From Trichuris trichiura (Eukaryota > Nematoda > Enoplea > Trichinellida > Trichuridae), in NCBI GenBank assembly GCA_037903355.1, contig JBAJFE010000005.1, forward strand, positions 1,798,001 through 1,862,000: DNA of 64,000 bases, read 5' to 3'. The position numbers were made by a program, and so were the translations under genes. Under the pieces are notes generated by a model that searched no databases, was not told where the DNA came from, and saw only the letters and a list, made by a program, of their open reading frames with translations. The number at the start of each line of letters is the position of its first letter. The first letter of the stretch is position 1. Shown piece by piece: positions 1-11,694 of this stretch.

Positions 1-1989
1 CAGCTTGCCAACCGCGTCTACAGGAAGGTTTGTCTGTTTCTTTTTTTAAAAAAAATCTTTCCCGCAAATTAGCTGTTCCTGTTGAGGGTCAACAGCAATA
101 CAGAGAGGTGATGGAGCAGCGTAGACCTCGATACTTTGCCTCTGCGTATCCTTATAATTCGGCCTACGACAATCCGGAAAATTTGATGGCCTCAAGAAAA
201 TTGAGAAGTATCAATGAAACGGAGTCGAAGCGTAACGGCAGTCATCATCATCATTCGAACGCAATGGTTTTGCCTCCTCCGGTTAAAATCGTTGCTTGCG
301 GAGGAGTGCCAGTCAATCCGGTAAGCCATTGTCCCATTTGTGGCGGCACTTGTTCTTCAAAGAGTCATTGTTAAATACTCTAGTCACGTACACGTTGTAA
401 AATCCACGTTGCTTAGTCGATTAACGCAGGCGAAAGTTGATTCTTCACGTTTCAAGAGTATGGCTGACAATGCTGAAAGAGGGCAGCACTGTTTGTCAGA
501 CACACATCTCTCACTCTCTTCCTCTCTCGCTGTCTTTTCCTATGCACTTTGTTGGAACGCTGCGTGTTTTCAGGATCAGCCACGCCTGGTGAAACCGTCC
601 GCATTCCGTCCAGTTCAACCGTCCGGCTGGCAAACGGCAAAAGCTTCGTTGGTTGAAGTGACCGAAGATTCGGACAAACGCAAACCGGTTGGTGTTACTC
701 CGCCTTTTCCGGTCGTCGGCGGTTCGAAAAATATCCATCAGAAGCACTTTCCGAGCGGTGCCACGAAAGTCACTGTAGGCGGCGACTGCTCGGGCGAGTC
801 AACATCTTTGGGCAGTAGAAGCGAAGTTGATCAACTAAACAGTGGCAGTAGTGGTCTTCTTCACTCGCAACGTTCGCACCAGTCGAATTCGGATAAGCAG
901 TCAATTCAGGCTGAGGAATACGTAGTTACGCAATCGTCGTCGTCGCTTCCTGTATTTCAGCGATGCATTGGTTGGTTGTGAAAAAGTTAGTTTTTTCTTC
1001 TTCTTTTCTAGCAATCCTGCGGACCGAGTTCCGAAAGGGGCAGCTTAAGTTCGCCGGTGAAAATGAATCGTCAGGAAAAGATTGATCAAATTGCTATTGT
1101 TAACGGTACGTCGTCGTCGTACGGTTGCCAGGCGCCATTGGGTGCCGAAGCTCAGACAAATCCGGGTCAAACTAGGCAAAGCACATCGCGTAGTAGCCGA
1201 AATTCGTCAGGCATTCAAGTTACTCCTTCACCTTCGGACTCCGGAGTGGCCGAGATAGAGGTGACAACTATTAGGTGCTTGCATTATTGTTTGGAGCAAC
1301 ATTCTTTTCTTTGTCGTAGGCTACTCTGCGAGAAAAGGACGCCGAAATAGCTAACCTGAGAAGCACGATGGAACACAACGAGCAAGTGATCATCCGTGTT
1401 TATCAGGTGTCAACTTGTTAATTATTTTATGAATATGTAAATTTTCTTTTTTCTTACGTTTAGGAGAAGGAGGAACGTTGGCAGGAAAAGCTGCGCGATT
1501 GGGGCAGCCGTCTTCAAGCGTCCGTACGAAACGAGCAAAGGCTTTTGTCTCAAATCCATTGCATGCGAGAAGAGATGGGCGAATATCAAACGCAGATAAA
1601 TAATTTGTTCGCCGAAAAGCAAGGATTGCAGAAGAAGGTTGACCCCTCCCGTTTATAATTAACTTGACATTTTGATTATTGTTGTTGTTGTCATTTTTTG
1701 AAGATTCGACAGATGGAAAATGAAGTATTCGAACTGAGGGCACAACTTTCCAGTCGAACGAAGCAATGGAGCGTCTGCAAGAACTGCTCAAGCGTTTTTG
1801 TGCCTCAAACACATCAGCAGCAGAACCAGGTGAGTTGTTTTCTCTTTTTTTTTGAAAATATACCCCACCGCGTTTGTTCGGCAGGAATTGTGTCCGACGA
1901 ATTCTACGGACGCCGTGCGAAGCGAACTGGAAGCTCTTCGCCTCGAAATTTGCGAAATTCGCCATTCCCTTCAAGGGCAACCGGCTTGA
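1..1989 (+). CDS. Coiled-coil protein, LZTS/N4BP3 (Fez1)-like, 5' truncated by window edge
   Basis: This is the 3' part of a multi-exon gene whose start lies upstream of the window. Supported exons are about 1-27, 73-320, 574 to 921 or 951, 1012-1260, 1320-1406, 1464-1637, 1704-1829 and 1885-1989, joined by GT-AG introns of 45-253 nt, with the stop TGA at 1987-1989. The N-terminal part is Ser/Gly-rich and contains a CPICGGTC motif in an alternative read-through. The C-terminal part is a strong coiled coil, for example LREKDAEIANLRSTMEHNEQ followed by VYQEKEERWQEKL. That LREKD...EHNEQ...YQEKEERW pattern resembles the Fez1-domain proteins LZTS and N4BP3, cytoplasmic scaffolds, but this is from memory. 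In exon 1704-1829 the coiled-coil frame shifts and then returns, see findings. The coding call is firm; the family call is tentative. Confidence 0.6.
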
Positions 1990-3701
1990 GCACAATCGTG
2001 ACGACGACGACGACCGCGGAAGGGAACATTGAATGACGATGAGAGCTGTCCAATTGCATTTTTCTGCCCTTTCTCTCCGTCTCTCAATTGCTGCTGTTTT
2101 GACGTCGTTGGTGAGAGAGTCGGTAAAGTTGTGGACGGTTAATCATACTGCTAAATAATTGGTCAGTAATTAAAGATTTCACATTTGAGCGAGAAATTCA
2201 TGTAAACTTGGCCATGCTCGGGCCGAATTCTTTGCACGTAAAACGCACTTTAAATTTTTACTTTCGCAGCTTTACCATCGTTCGCGTTCACCGCGAGTTG
2301 AATACACGTCGCATGAAGTTGATATGTTTACCTGACTGCGTGTAAACAAGTTTTGAAGCTTTGAAGGGGGTTCAGGTTGTCTTATATTACAGTGTAAATT
2401 TTCTTCTATCAAATTATCCGAACAGTGTCAATTTCATATTGCAGATTAAGTCAGCCTTTGTTTAGTGTTAACTGCCTTCGGTTTTTAAAAATCCACCACG
2501 TGACGTGTGTTCACTTACATTGCTTGAGCGCATATGCTTGGTTGTATAGCTTCATTTGTCAAACATTGAGTATTCCTTTGCTCTTTAATAGCTATCACGC
2601 TTGTGAAGGTTTCGATTTTGATCATTCTTTAAGTTACTACAACAATGTGTGAATAGTTTCTTTTCTCTGCTCGTTCCTTTATTTTCCATGAATCGTTAGC
2701 GTCACGAAGGCGTTAGCAACTTTTTATTCTTTCTCACTTTATCCGTTCTTGAAATCAATAATTTCTACTGCCGATAGTTTAAAGTCAGTGCTTAAAAATA
2801 AATGCGCACATTTAGCGAAGATAAGGCAGATAACGGCGTTTGGTTCGGCTGTTCACTCAGCTCTGATTTTTTAAGTTTAAGCTGACAAACTACTCGGAAT
2901 GATGTGCAACTGTTTCAGTAAACTTTGCGGCTCATTTCCTGCGTGAAAGAACAGTTGCACTTCGTTTGACAAATGAAGCGTGTTTTCCAGCTGTCGGCCG
3001 AAAATGGCGCTGTCGTTCGGCCGTTTACTTTCAACGAATATTCTCACCGCTAAATTTAAGCGCGGACTGGTAGAAACAATTAAGACTACAGTATCAACTT
3101 TTTATAAGTGATATTAAGGTACAATTCAATCATCGCTACAAAATTTGCAACATCTAAGTTTTGAATATATCAAATGCCTCATGTGAATGGGTATAGATCT
3201 GTGGGTGTTGTTAATTTTGAGCTGTCCAACCGTTCGCAGTATGCAAGTACCGCTGGCAAGTACGCAGGTTATCTTGTTTTGCTCTACGCCTAAATTTAGG
3301 CTATATTTTTGGACTCAGATTTGCATGAGAACAGAGTAAGATGACCAGCAAACTTACATTACCGCATTCGAGCGTAAACTGACAAGATTCAGACGTACTG
3401 TTCGAATTGGCCGAATTAAAACTGTCTGAAACGTTCTGCGTTATTCCAAACTCAACTTATGTCTAATTCCTACGCTGTTTAATAATGGGAAACTACTTTA
3501 GCCGACTGAGGCGGTCTCTTCTTTTCCGTGCCTCCAAAAAATACCGTATTCCTGACGGTAGTCAGGTTTTATCTTCTTTTAGACATACAGTAAGACAATC
3601 AGCGCCAAATATTCATTTTTGCCCGCAACGTTTAAAAAAATGCATGGTTGCTTTTTTGTAAAACGTGTGACCAGCTTATTCTGTTTCTACAGGCGAACAG
3701 T

Positions 3702-3788
3702 CCAGCCGTCTTGTTCTGCCCTTACGCAAGCCCAAGCCAAATATACGCCTTATGTTTAGGCTTAGGTAAAGATAGAATGGAATGGCCG
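3702..3788. repeat. Dispersed ~90-bp imperfect hairpin repeat, copy 1
   Basis: The core TTCTGCCCTTACGCAAGCCC is followed by an inverted partner GTTTAGGCTTAGGTAAAGAT, so the unit can fold on itself. Related units occur at 6349-6439, 9499-9567 and 19798-19888. Short length, inverted ends and dispersal suggest a non-autonomous MITE-like family. No clear target duplication was identified. Confidence 0.55.
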
Positions 3789-6348
3789 ACAAAGCTGCAA
3801 CACGACGACAGGGCGCCTAACCGTGAAACCGGTGATGTTTGACTTAACGTGAGTTTTCGATTATAAGAAACCTGATTATCGCGAGGGTACGGTATCGTTT
3901 GCGGACAAATGGCGGAAAATGACCGGACTCAGTTTTCAACCGAATATTGTAGCATGAAATGTGCTGGAAGCAAACGTCACCCGAAATAGCCCCCTGCAAA
4001 CTGCAAAACCGCATAACGAGACCGACAGCCAACTTGAACCTTGCCCTCTCCTGATTGCTTCACGCGTTTCATTCTGGTTAAAAACGTCAGCATGAATGCG
4101 CATATGAACTGTGATTCAGCATGCGTCCGCAACCATTCATTTAGCCGCGATTAATTTTAAAAACCAATAATATTGTTTGGAAAGATTCGGATTAGTCTAC
4201 CGTTCCTTTCCCGTACTCAAACAACGTGTTGAAGGAATGATAAAAATCGTAATCGTTTGGTTAATAATTCCGTGAAGTAAGTTGTGCGTACGTATGACAT
4301 CAAAGCGCGGGAAAATTACCGTTTGTTAGGCAAGGCATGTACTTCCTCTCCAGTGGAACAATTCAGCTGTGCTTCTGGCAGTTTACTTTAATAAATGAGA
4401 AATACGACAAATGTCTTCCTATAAGCAATAAACTAATCCGCTCTATGGAAACGTTTTATTACTTTTAAACAAAGATAAAAAAAGCGTACTGTTCCTAAGT
4501 ATTAGCTCATAACGTTCAAATCAACGATTTTAAAGGAGCATAGAATGCTTAATTTGAGCAGTATCTTGATGTCCTAAAAAATGTGTCTTAATTATACTTT
4601 GTAGGCAGCGATCGTATTCGTAATAGATCGGTTGTCCCAATGTCCACAAAACGCTTTTGTTCGGTTTTATTTGCTCACTTATTTGCTGGTCAGCTCACAT
4701 TCCGTAAGTACGACACGGAATTTTTATTCCTTGACTCGTTTACTTAGAGTTTATGCAATTACCGTAATCCTTGAAATTGCCGAAAGCGTTCAGTTTTTGC
4801 TGTGATAAACTTAACCTGTTTGTACGAATTTACGCATGTAAAATACTTTTGTTGCATTCATTTTTGTGACTTTCGGAGCGCCTTCGTTCTCCGGTTCATC
4901 ATTTTATAGCGGGTGTTCCTTTCCCAAAATGAACGCGTTGGAAATTTCTAAAATGATTCGCAGGTTAGAATTTATCTCCCGTTACAAGTGAAACTCCAAA
5001 CAGTAGAAGGCAAATGCATTCGACCGTTGAAATTTATCGTTTGCTCAATAGCTTAATAAGAAAATTTTGACCGAATTTCTGCTAAATTGCTGTATATTTT
5101 TATTTTTAGCATGCGTTAGCTGACCTAAACGAGTGGTGATTTCAAAACAGTCAGGTTTCAGCGTTAAAAAAGTCCTTCAGAATTGACGCCTGCAGAAATG
5201 CGGAGCAGTCCTAAACACCATCCTTGTTTAAAATAATCGCTCTAAATTCACCAGAACTCATATGCTTTCATGCAGTTGTGACTTTACGGGTTTTTTGTGT
5301 TCATTTTTGAATCCAGTTTTTTCTGTGGTAGCTTCTATTAGTGCATAACATTAGCTGTAGCCAGTTTAGTGGCAACCATTTAATAACTAACATTGAGTCC
5401 CACTGCTATTCTGCATGCATTTGGCAGACTTTTTATCAGGTTTTTACTTCGTTCTGATGTTCTTATATTTAGCCTATAGAAAAGCCGTTATGGACTGCAA
5501 CTTTTGGAAAATCTGTCATGGTTCACGTGTACTACCAGATTGGTGGCCTTTGTTCAAATGGGTCACTCCACTGATGGCGCTTTCGGTACGCAATTATTGC
5601 CTTGTCTTTCTTCCATCTTTATTGCTCTGATGTACGAATAATAAGTATGCTAACGAACTTATTGTATCAATACCATTGTAAAGATGCGTCATATTTCATC
5701 TGTGCAACGTTCAGACGTTTCCTTGATAGGACTGTAATCATGCTTGCATTGAATTAGAGCCGTTGTTACGGTGGGTTCCCAGTCTATATTTCTTGATTTA
5801 AAACGCCTCTTTCGCTTAGCAGCCAGGAGGTACACGTAAACATACGAATTTCCAAAAGATGCTCAGGTTCCACCATTGTCGGTGTTCCGTAGAAAGAAAG
5901 TATAATCGTGATGGATTTCAAGCCTTTTACATTTCGCTAAGTTGAGATGGACGAAAAGTTAGCTGCGTACTGTAGCTGGCCTTGCAGATCTCTCATCCGT
6001 CCGTTGGTGGAACAGTTGCTTAGTTTGGGCTAATGACTGCATAACAAAAAAATAGTACAATTCATGAAAGTTCTTCAACTGAGTCTTAAATATTCTTACT
6101 GATCAGTAATGTTTATGTAATTTAGATGTGAATTTTTTTAAAAGAAATTGTAAATGCTTACATTTTGGCCACATATTCTATTTAAATTTTTTTAGCATCG
6201 ATGACCACTGTTACTTGAAAGACGCAATGCAGAACGTTATTACGCGTTAAGTCTTGTTGGTTATGCGCGCGACCCCGTTTGAGAAATGCAGGTTCCTTTT
6301 TGCTAAGCATGCAATCATCTTGTTCTACCTTTTTTTGATGAGCACGCT

Positions 6349-6439
6349 GGCTATCCTATTCTGCCCTTACGTAAGCCTAAACTAAAATATAAGCCTTACA
6401 TTTAAGTTTAGGCTTAGGGAATGATAGAGCAGGATAGCC
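6349..6439. repeat. Dispersed ~90-bp hairpin repeat (MITE-like), best copy
   Basis: This copy has the clearest ends: GGCTATCCTATTCTGCCCTT on the left and, inverted, GGCTATCCTGCTCTATC on the right. The interior is also self-complementary (GTAAGCCTAAAC against GTTTAGGCTTAG). It defines the family also seen at 3702, 9499 and 19798. Confidence 0.65.
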
Positions 6440-7954
6440 TGCAAAGTTGTGAGGGCGCATAGCCGTCAAAGCTCATTCTTTTTCAATGTGGATGTGATTA
6501 TTTCTTGCGTAAAACTCTTTCAGGTTAAGAGGCAGAATCCTTAAATTGGCTGAGTGATTTTGGAAGTGTGATGAAGTATAACAAATTGTGAACAGCCGAA
6601 CTGGTTTTGGCGTAGCATTGTGCTACTAATACTGCAAGGCATTTAAATGAATGCTTCCTTGTAACTCAGAATGTCACCATGAAAGCGTTGGCCTGCTTTG
6701 AGTTTAGGTAGCCTATTTTTGAATCGCATTTGGCCCTAAATTTTTCCCATCAAAGGCTAGCCGCTTATTCAAACTTCCACCGCCAATATTGAATGGAAGT
6801 GAAAGTTTCTAAGCAACAGAAACGGTTTGCTGTTTTGTTAGACCGATTAAGCAGCAGCACACGACGTTGACAATCGAATATTTAGAAAGTGTAGGGCAAA
6901 TGCATTCCAAATGCTTTGCAACTAATCATATTCGCTCTGGAACGGCATAAATATTCGAATAAAAATTTTGTTGCACAGTAAGTGACTACAAAATAAGCAA
7001 TTTTTGATTGCTCAATCTAAGTTTCGTATGCACGTCAGTTTATCTGTTATGTACAAAGAATTAAAAACGCTTTGTGAAAATCTGTGTTCCACATGCAGCA
7101 TCGTTTATGTACGCTGATGATAACCCTTTTGGCTTTCGTTCAGTTTTGTTCTCTGTCGAATTCGCCTTGAAAATAAGCATTGGCACTATACATGTGAGCT
7201 TAGCGCCAAGTTGATGCTTAGTTTCTGAAACATACAGTCTCGTAGTCATTACTCATTTAAATTTATGGGGGAGAGACTAGCAGAATTCATTGCACATTGT
7301 CACTGTCAAGTAAGAAATTAAGTGCCATCCGAAAATGCAAATGAGTTTGTCCGTGCAGGCTGATCTCCGCTGTTTTACTAGCAAAAAAACGTTCTTAGAT
7401 TATTGAGGCACTATTTTGTTTTCTCAACTTCGGCTTTTCTTTCTGTGTCCAATCGTATGGTTAACAGTCAGCATGTCCGACCTGAAATTCCGTTTCGCTA
7501 TTGCAGGTCCGATGCCATTATTTGAACACCTTTATGGCGCAACACTTTGGAGACTTAATCCACTACACGGGTGGCCATATTGTTCCACTTGAGAGGAAGT
7601 GTTGTAAAGATGGGTCAAACGGGTGACTGATTCCGGCATTAATTCTATTGTTACATGAAGACTCAATGGCAATTTGTCATTATACTTTGGTGTCCAGCAG
7701 AGAAGTGTCGCTGATAAATTTAGTTTACACAGATTTCACTGTGACCAATCGCCGGCAGCCGTTTAACCTAATCGTCAGTGAAGGCAAAGTAACCATATGC
7801 AATTTTCCGCTTCTTTATGTCGAATGGAATTGACAAAGACCGTCCGTACGGTAGCTGAGTTGTTTGATTAACGGAGCGATTATTTTTCAAGACAGCCTCA
7901 CTGCCACAACGCTCTCTTCTCAGTTTGTTCCATCTTCACTTCAAACGTTGCTCA

Positions 7955-10722
7955 ATGGCACTTAAGAGACTATGGATAATAATGGTGTTGGCGTTGCTAA
8001 CCCATATTGGTGTACCGTTGGACAATGGTTTGTCATTGACACCACCTATGGGATGGCTTAGCTGGGCAGCTTTCGGTTGCGAGCTAAATTGCATTCGTCA
8101 TCCACTGCGCTGCATAAATGAGCAACTATACATGGACATGGCTGACCGAATGGTCGAGGATGGATACCTTGCTGCCGGCTACAATTTTGTCAACATCGAC
8201 GACTGTTGGATGAAGATGACACGATCAGCTGATGGCCGTTTGGTAGCGGATCCTGATCGCTTTCCGTCGGGTACGCAAAAATTCACCAACTGTGCACATT
8301 CCTCTACCTATACTCCTATTTTAAGGTATTCGTTCCCTGGCGGAATACGTAAGTCAACAATTAAATATTTTTTAAAACTATTTTATTGCCCTTTATCGTT
8401 AGATGCATAGGAGGGGATTGAAGCTTGGTATATACGCTGATTTTGGAAAGAAGACTTGCGCTGGTTTCCCTGGAAGTATGGACTACCTTAAACTGGACGC
8501 GGCAACCTTTGCTTCTTGGAACGTCGACATGCTCAAGTTGGATGGATGTGCCGTCAACGTTAGACTGATGGCAAAAGGTATCGCGCGCTTGCTATAAGTT
8601 TATCATCATTTATCGCTGATGGAACAGCAGTTGGCGCTCTAAAGCTTCCACATAAATCTGTCAGGCTAACAGCTGGTAAATTGTAGTTGCTTCAAGAAGT
8701 CAACTTTTCCGTTTCCGCCATACACTTCTTCGTAGAAGAAGATAAGGCAGTTAGTTTCCGCCCAGAAAAGTAGTTCCACTGTTTCTCAAGAAACAGTTTA
8801 ACACAGTAGGCATAATTATGCAAATGAATGATCCGACAGCTGTCTTATTGGGCTGACAGCAGAACTTCGCCTTTCCGTTCTCTTTACTTTTTTTTTATTA
8901 ACTTTTCACTTATGACCGGATCGAATGCCGTATTGTTACTTTCGCTAAATACAAGAGACTAAATTAGACGAGAAATAATTAACTTGAAACTGGTATCACC
9001 TGTGGGGACGCGCATTAGGCAAAAACTTTCACTGCTTTCCCTCAAAATGATTTGCTAATTTTTCTTGTAGTCACTGGTCAAAAAATTTACGTATTTAAAT
9101 ATCTCTTTTCGCAGCCGTTGCGCAGTGTATTAAACAATTCATTACGATTGTACCAAAAATAAGCTATTCTTCTACTATTCCAACGAACAAAAGTACTATT
9201 GTGGCTACTTGCCAGTAGCTATGTTAATTAGTGCTATAAACCTTAAGATAGACGGACACTGTGATCTATTTTTCCTACTGTAAAGCGTCTCAGCTTAAAT
9301 GCTAACAAAGGATGGGAAAGTGATTCCCGAGTCTGCCCATCTTTGTCCAAGTGAAATGCTTCCTTTCAAAGCACTTCCTCAGCTGTCTCTAAAATCTTCC
9401 TTTAAACCTGCAATTCAAAAAAGTACCTTAGTACCAGGCGTTATCGCTTATAAGCGAATTGCCCTGGTATATTTGAAAAAAATATTATAACTGTTTTTGA
9501 TAGCCTAAGCCTAAACGTAAGGCTTATAGCTTAGCTTAAGCTTAGATAAGGGCAGAACAGGATAGCGTCATGTTTAACATAAAGGAACTTAACCTTTCCC
9601 AGGAAAATGACGGAACTATTTTTTTAAAATTTACATAATGACGTAGGATGCGCAACGTAAACAGTTGCCTTACTCGCTGAACGGAAATGTTTGTAAAAAT
9701 TTCTTCTTCGAACCTTTCTTGCGGTGCTATTTTACAAGATGTATTCTTCGAACAACCAAAAATGGCTAAAAGCTTTAAGGTTATCCGGAAATGGGATTGT
9801 ACTTGAACCAGACGAAGCGTCCCATTGTCTACTCGTGCAGTTGGCCGTTCTACGAAACGTACAAAGGAATGGAAGTAGGCAATGTTGCATCTCTTAGCGT
9901 TGCTTTGGTAATGGGAAATTTTAGCCCAACTATACCGCCGTGGCGAAAAGCTGCAATTTATGGCGTTCATACAACGACATAGATCTCAGCTGGCAATCTG
10001 TTCTTAGCATTATCGATTGGATGGACAGAAATCAACATAAAATTTTTCCTGCCGTCGGACCCGGTCAGTGGAATGACCCCGATATGGTACCAATAGGAAT
10101 CTTGCTATTGATATTTAAAAAAAAAAGTATTCTTTGTTCAAGTTGATCATTGGCACCCCTCTACTAACTATAGACCAGGCAAAAGTTCAAATGGCGTTGT
10201 GGTCTATATGGGCATCACCACTAATTATGTCCAATGATTTACGGTTTATCACTAAGGCCAACAGAGACATATTGCTTAATCGAAAAGTAATTGCGGTCGA
10301 TCAAGACCCATTGGGCATAATGGGACGTCTAGTGCATAAGGTGAACGGCAAAAGCTTTTTCCTTACCTCAATGTATAGGGCATTTTCCTTTTAAGGTCTC
10401 TTTCGTTAGCATTTATTTAAAGCCAATCACTCCTGTTAACCAACAAGGCAAAACATCCTTTGCCATTGTATTCTTCAACCGACATCCTACGGACAAGGTA
10501 ACAGCATGTCCGTTTCGACGGTCAAATTATATTCAATCCTATCTGACGTAGGCTATTGTCACCGTCGATCATGTTAAGCAAATAGGCTTGGAAAGCCCTC
10601 TTGGATATAACGTAATGGATGTCTTCTCGAGCCGCAGTTACGGTCGTCTCTTACCGGATGATAGATTCCATTGCATTGTCAATCCAACTGGAGTGATTAT
10701 GATCACTGCTTTGGTGGCTTAA
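7955..10722 (+). CDS. NAGA: GH27 alpha-N-acetylgalactosaminidase / alpha-galactosidase
   Basis: A lysosomal or secreted retaining glycosidase removing terminal alpha-GalNAc or alpha-galactose from glycolipids and glycoproteins. Eight exons join in frame to about 413 residues, the usual length for animal NAGA (about 411): 7955-8270, 8326-8348, 8403-8577, 9780-9874, 9925-10086, 10143-10340, 10396-10497 and 10552-10722. The ATG at 7955 begins a signal peptide ([18 protein letters not shown]), with the mature enzyme starting [20 protein letters not shown]. The nucleophile Asp lies in DMLKLDGC and the acid/base Asp in [21 protein letters not shown] and INPTGV-like C-terminal beta-domain motifs are also conserved. 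The specificity loop reads CSWPFYE: Ser as in NAGA, but Phe where human NAGA has Ala and GLA has Leu. Intron 3 (1202 nt) contains a hairpin repeat; all other introns are 50-56 nt. No lesion was seen. Confidence 0.95.
9499..9567. repeat. Dispersed hairpin repeat, copy inside GH27 intron 3
   Basis: GCCTAAGCCTAAACGTAAGG with the inverted partner CTTAGATAAGGGCAGAACAGGATAGC matches the 6349-6439 family in reverse orientation. It lies in the only long intron of the GH27 gene and is shorter than the other copies. Confidence 0.5.
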
Positions 10723-10947
10723 GTCTGATTCTATCACGTGTACCTTGTTTGTACTTTCTATGACTAAAGTGAAAACATCGCTTTGGCAGTGGTGAAGTAG
10801 CTTGAACACTGACTAGGTTATTTGGCAGTCGAAGGCAGACAGAGGTAAACAGGTAACACAATCATGTAAACGCAAACCATCGTGGGAACACGTTTGGAAT
10901 AGACAAAGATGGCAAAGCGAGTAATAAACAACAAGCACATACAACCA

Positions 10948-11694
10948 CTAAGCTTCGTTCAACTTTTCAATTAGTAATGATTCGTTTTCGTCCATTAACA
11001 GGTCTCCATATTCGACCCATCGCATGTAGGAAAGCAATGCCGTTTGGCAATGACTTTTGTCGTTCAAAACTAGCCCCTCCGCCATGTCCATATGCATTAG
11101 ACGGCGCCTTTCGATTTCGACAAGCTGGTAAAAAATGATGGTAAGAACAATTGAAGCGGATGGTTGAAGCGGGAGAAACTTACGCTCTTTTCAAATGCCT
11201 GCAACTGACGTTTAAAGCCAAAATTTGGGCTAGCACGATGTCGAGTGCTTCGAACAACTTTCAAAGCTTCCCGCCAACCCAAATCTGTCACAGACATTAC
11301 GTAAGCGATGACGAAAGTAACGCTGCGGCTTATTCCCAGCATGCAATGGACCAGAACGGAGCCTGTCAACTAGTAACTGAACAAATGCGGAATAAGAAGA
11401 ATGGAAAGCATACCACCATTCAATCTTGCCGCGTGAATGAAGTCGTTCACTTTGCTTACGTGCTCTAGAATATTCTCACTTTCCTGATCCGAGATTTTGA
11501 CCAACAACTGTTGGCGACCGTCGTTGAATAGTTTCGCTCTGTCGTGAATGCTCACGATATGCGAGATATAAAACATTTGCGCATGGCCAGCGAACTGTGA
11601 CTACTGTATAGTTTACCTTCTTTTCGTTCAAAGCTCGTTCGTCGCGTGCGTCTCGGCAGCTACCAACGTACAATCCTTGCAGTATAAGGTTCAT
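10948..11694 (-). CDS. DUSP22: Atypical dual-specificity phosphatase, DUSP22/DUSP15 type
   Basis: A cysteine-dependent protein phosphatase acting on phospho-Tyr/Ser/Thr; vertebrate DUSP22 modulates JNK signalling. Exons run 11694-11617, about 11567-11414, 11362-11184 and 11124-10948, giving about 195 residues (human DUSP22 has 184). The protein starts MNLILQGLYVGSCRDARD, matching the DUSP22 start after its MGNG. It continues with SHIVSIHDRA and the active-site loop HCMLGISRS (Cys nucleophile, Arg phosphate binder), then SPNFGFKRQLQAFE. The usual N-myristoylation MGN is not visible; it could sit on an unseen upstream exon, since a CAG acceptor precedes the ATG. The junction between the first two exons lacks a usable AG acceptor, see findings. 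It is convergent with the GH27 gene, the two stops being 226 bp apart. Confidence 0.88.

Larger units (their letters stand above)
1990..7954. other. Intergenic region, about 6 kb, no convincing gene
   Basis: I found no ORF with splice support or a recognisable protein on either strand; the few open frames of 60-75 codons have no family resemblance. It contains two copies of a short dispersed hairpin repeat (3702-3788 and 6349-6439). Part of the 3' end may be promoter and 5' UTR of the GH27 gene starting at 7955. Confidence 0.5.

Noticed and set aside
340..981. Independent 213-codon gene starting at 340
   Set aside because: The real exon starts at the acceptor at 573; the upstream part of this frame is intron sequence of the coiled-coil gene.
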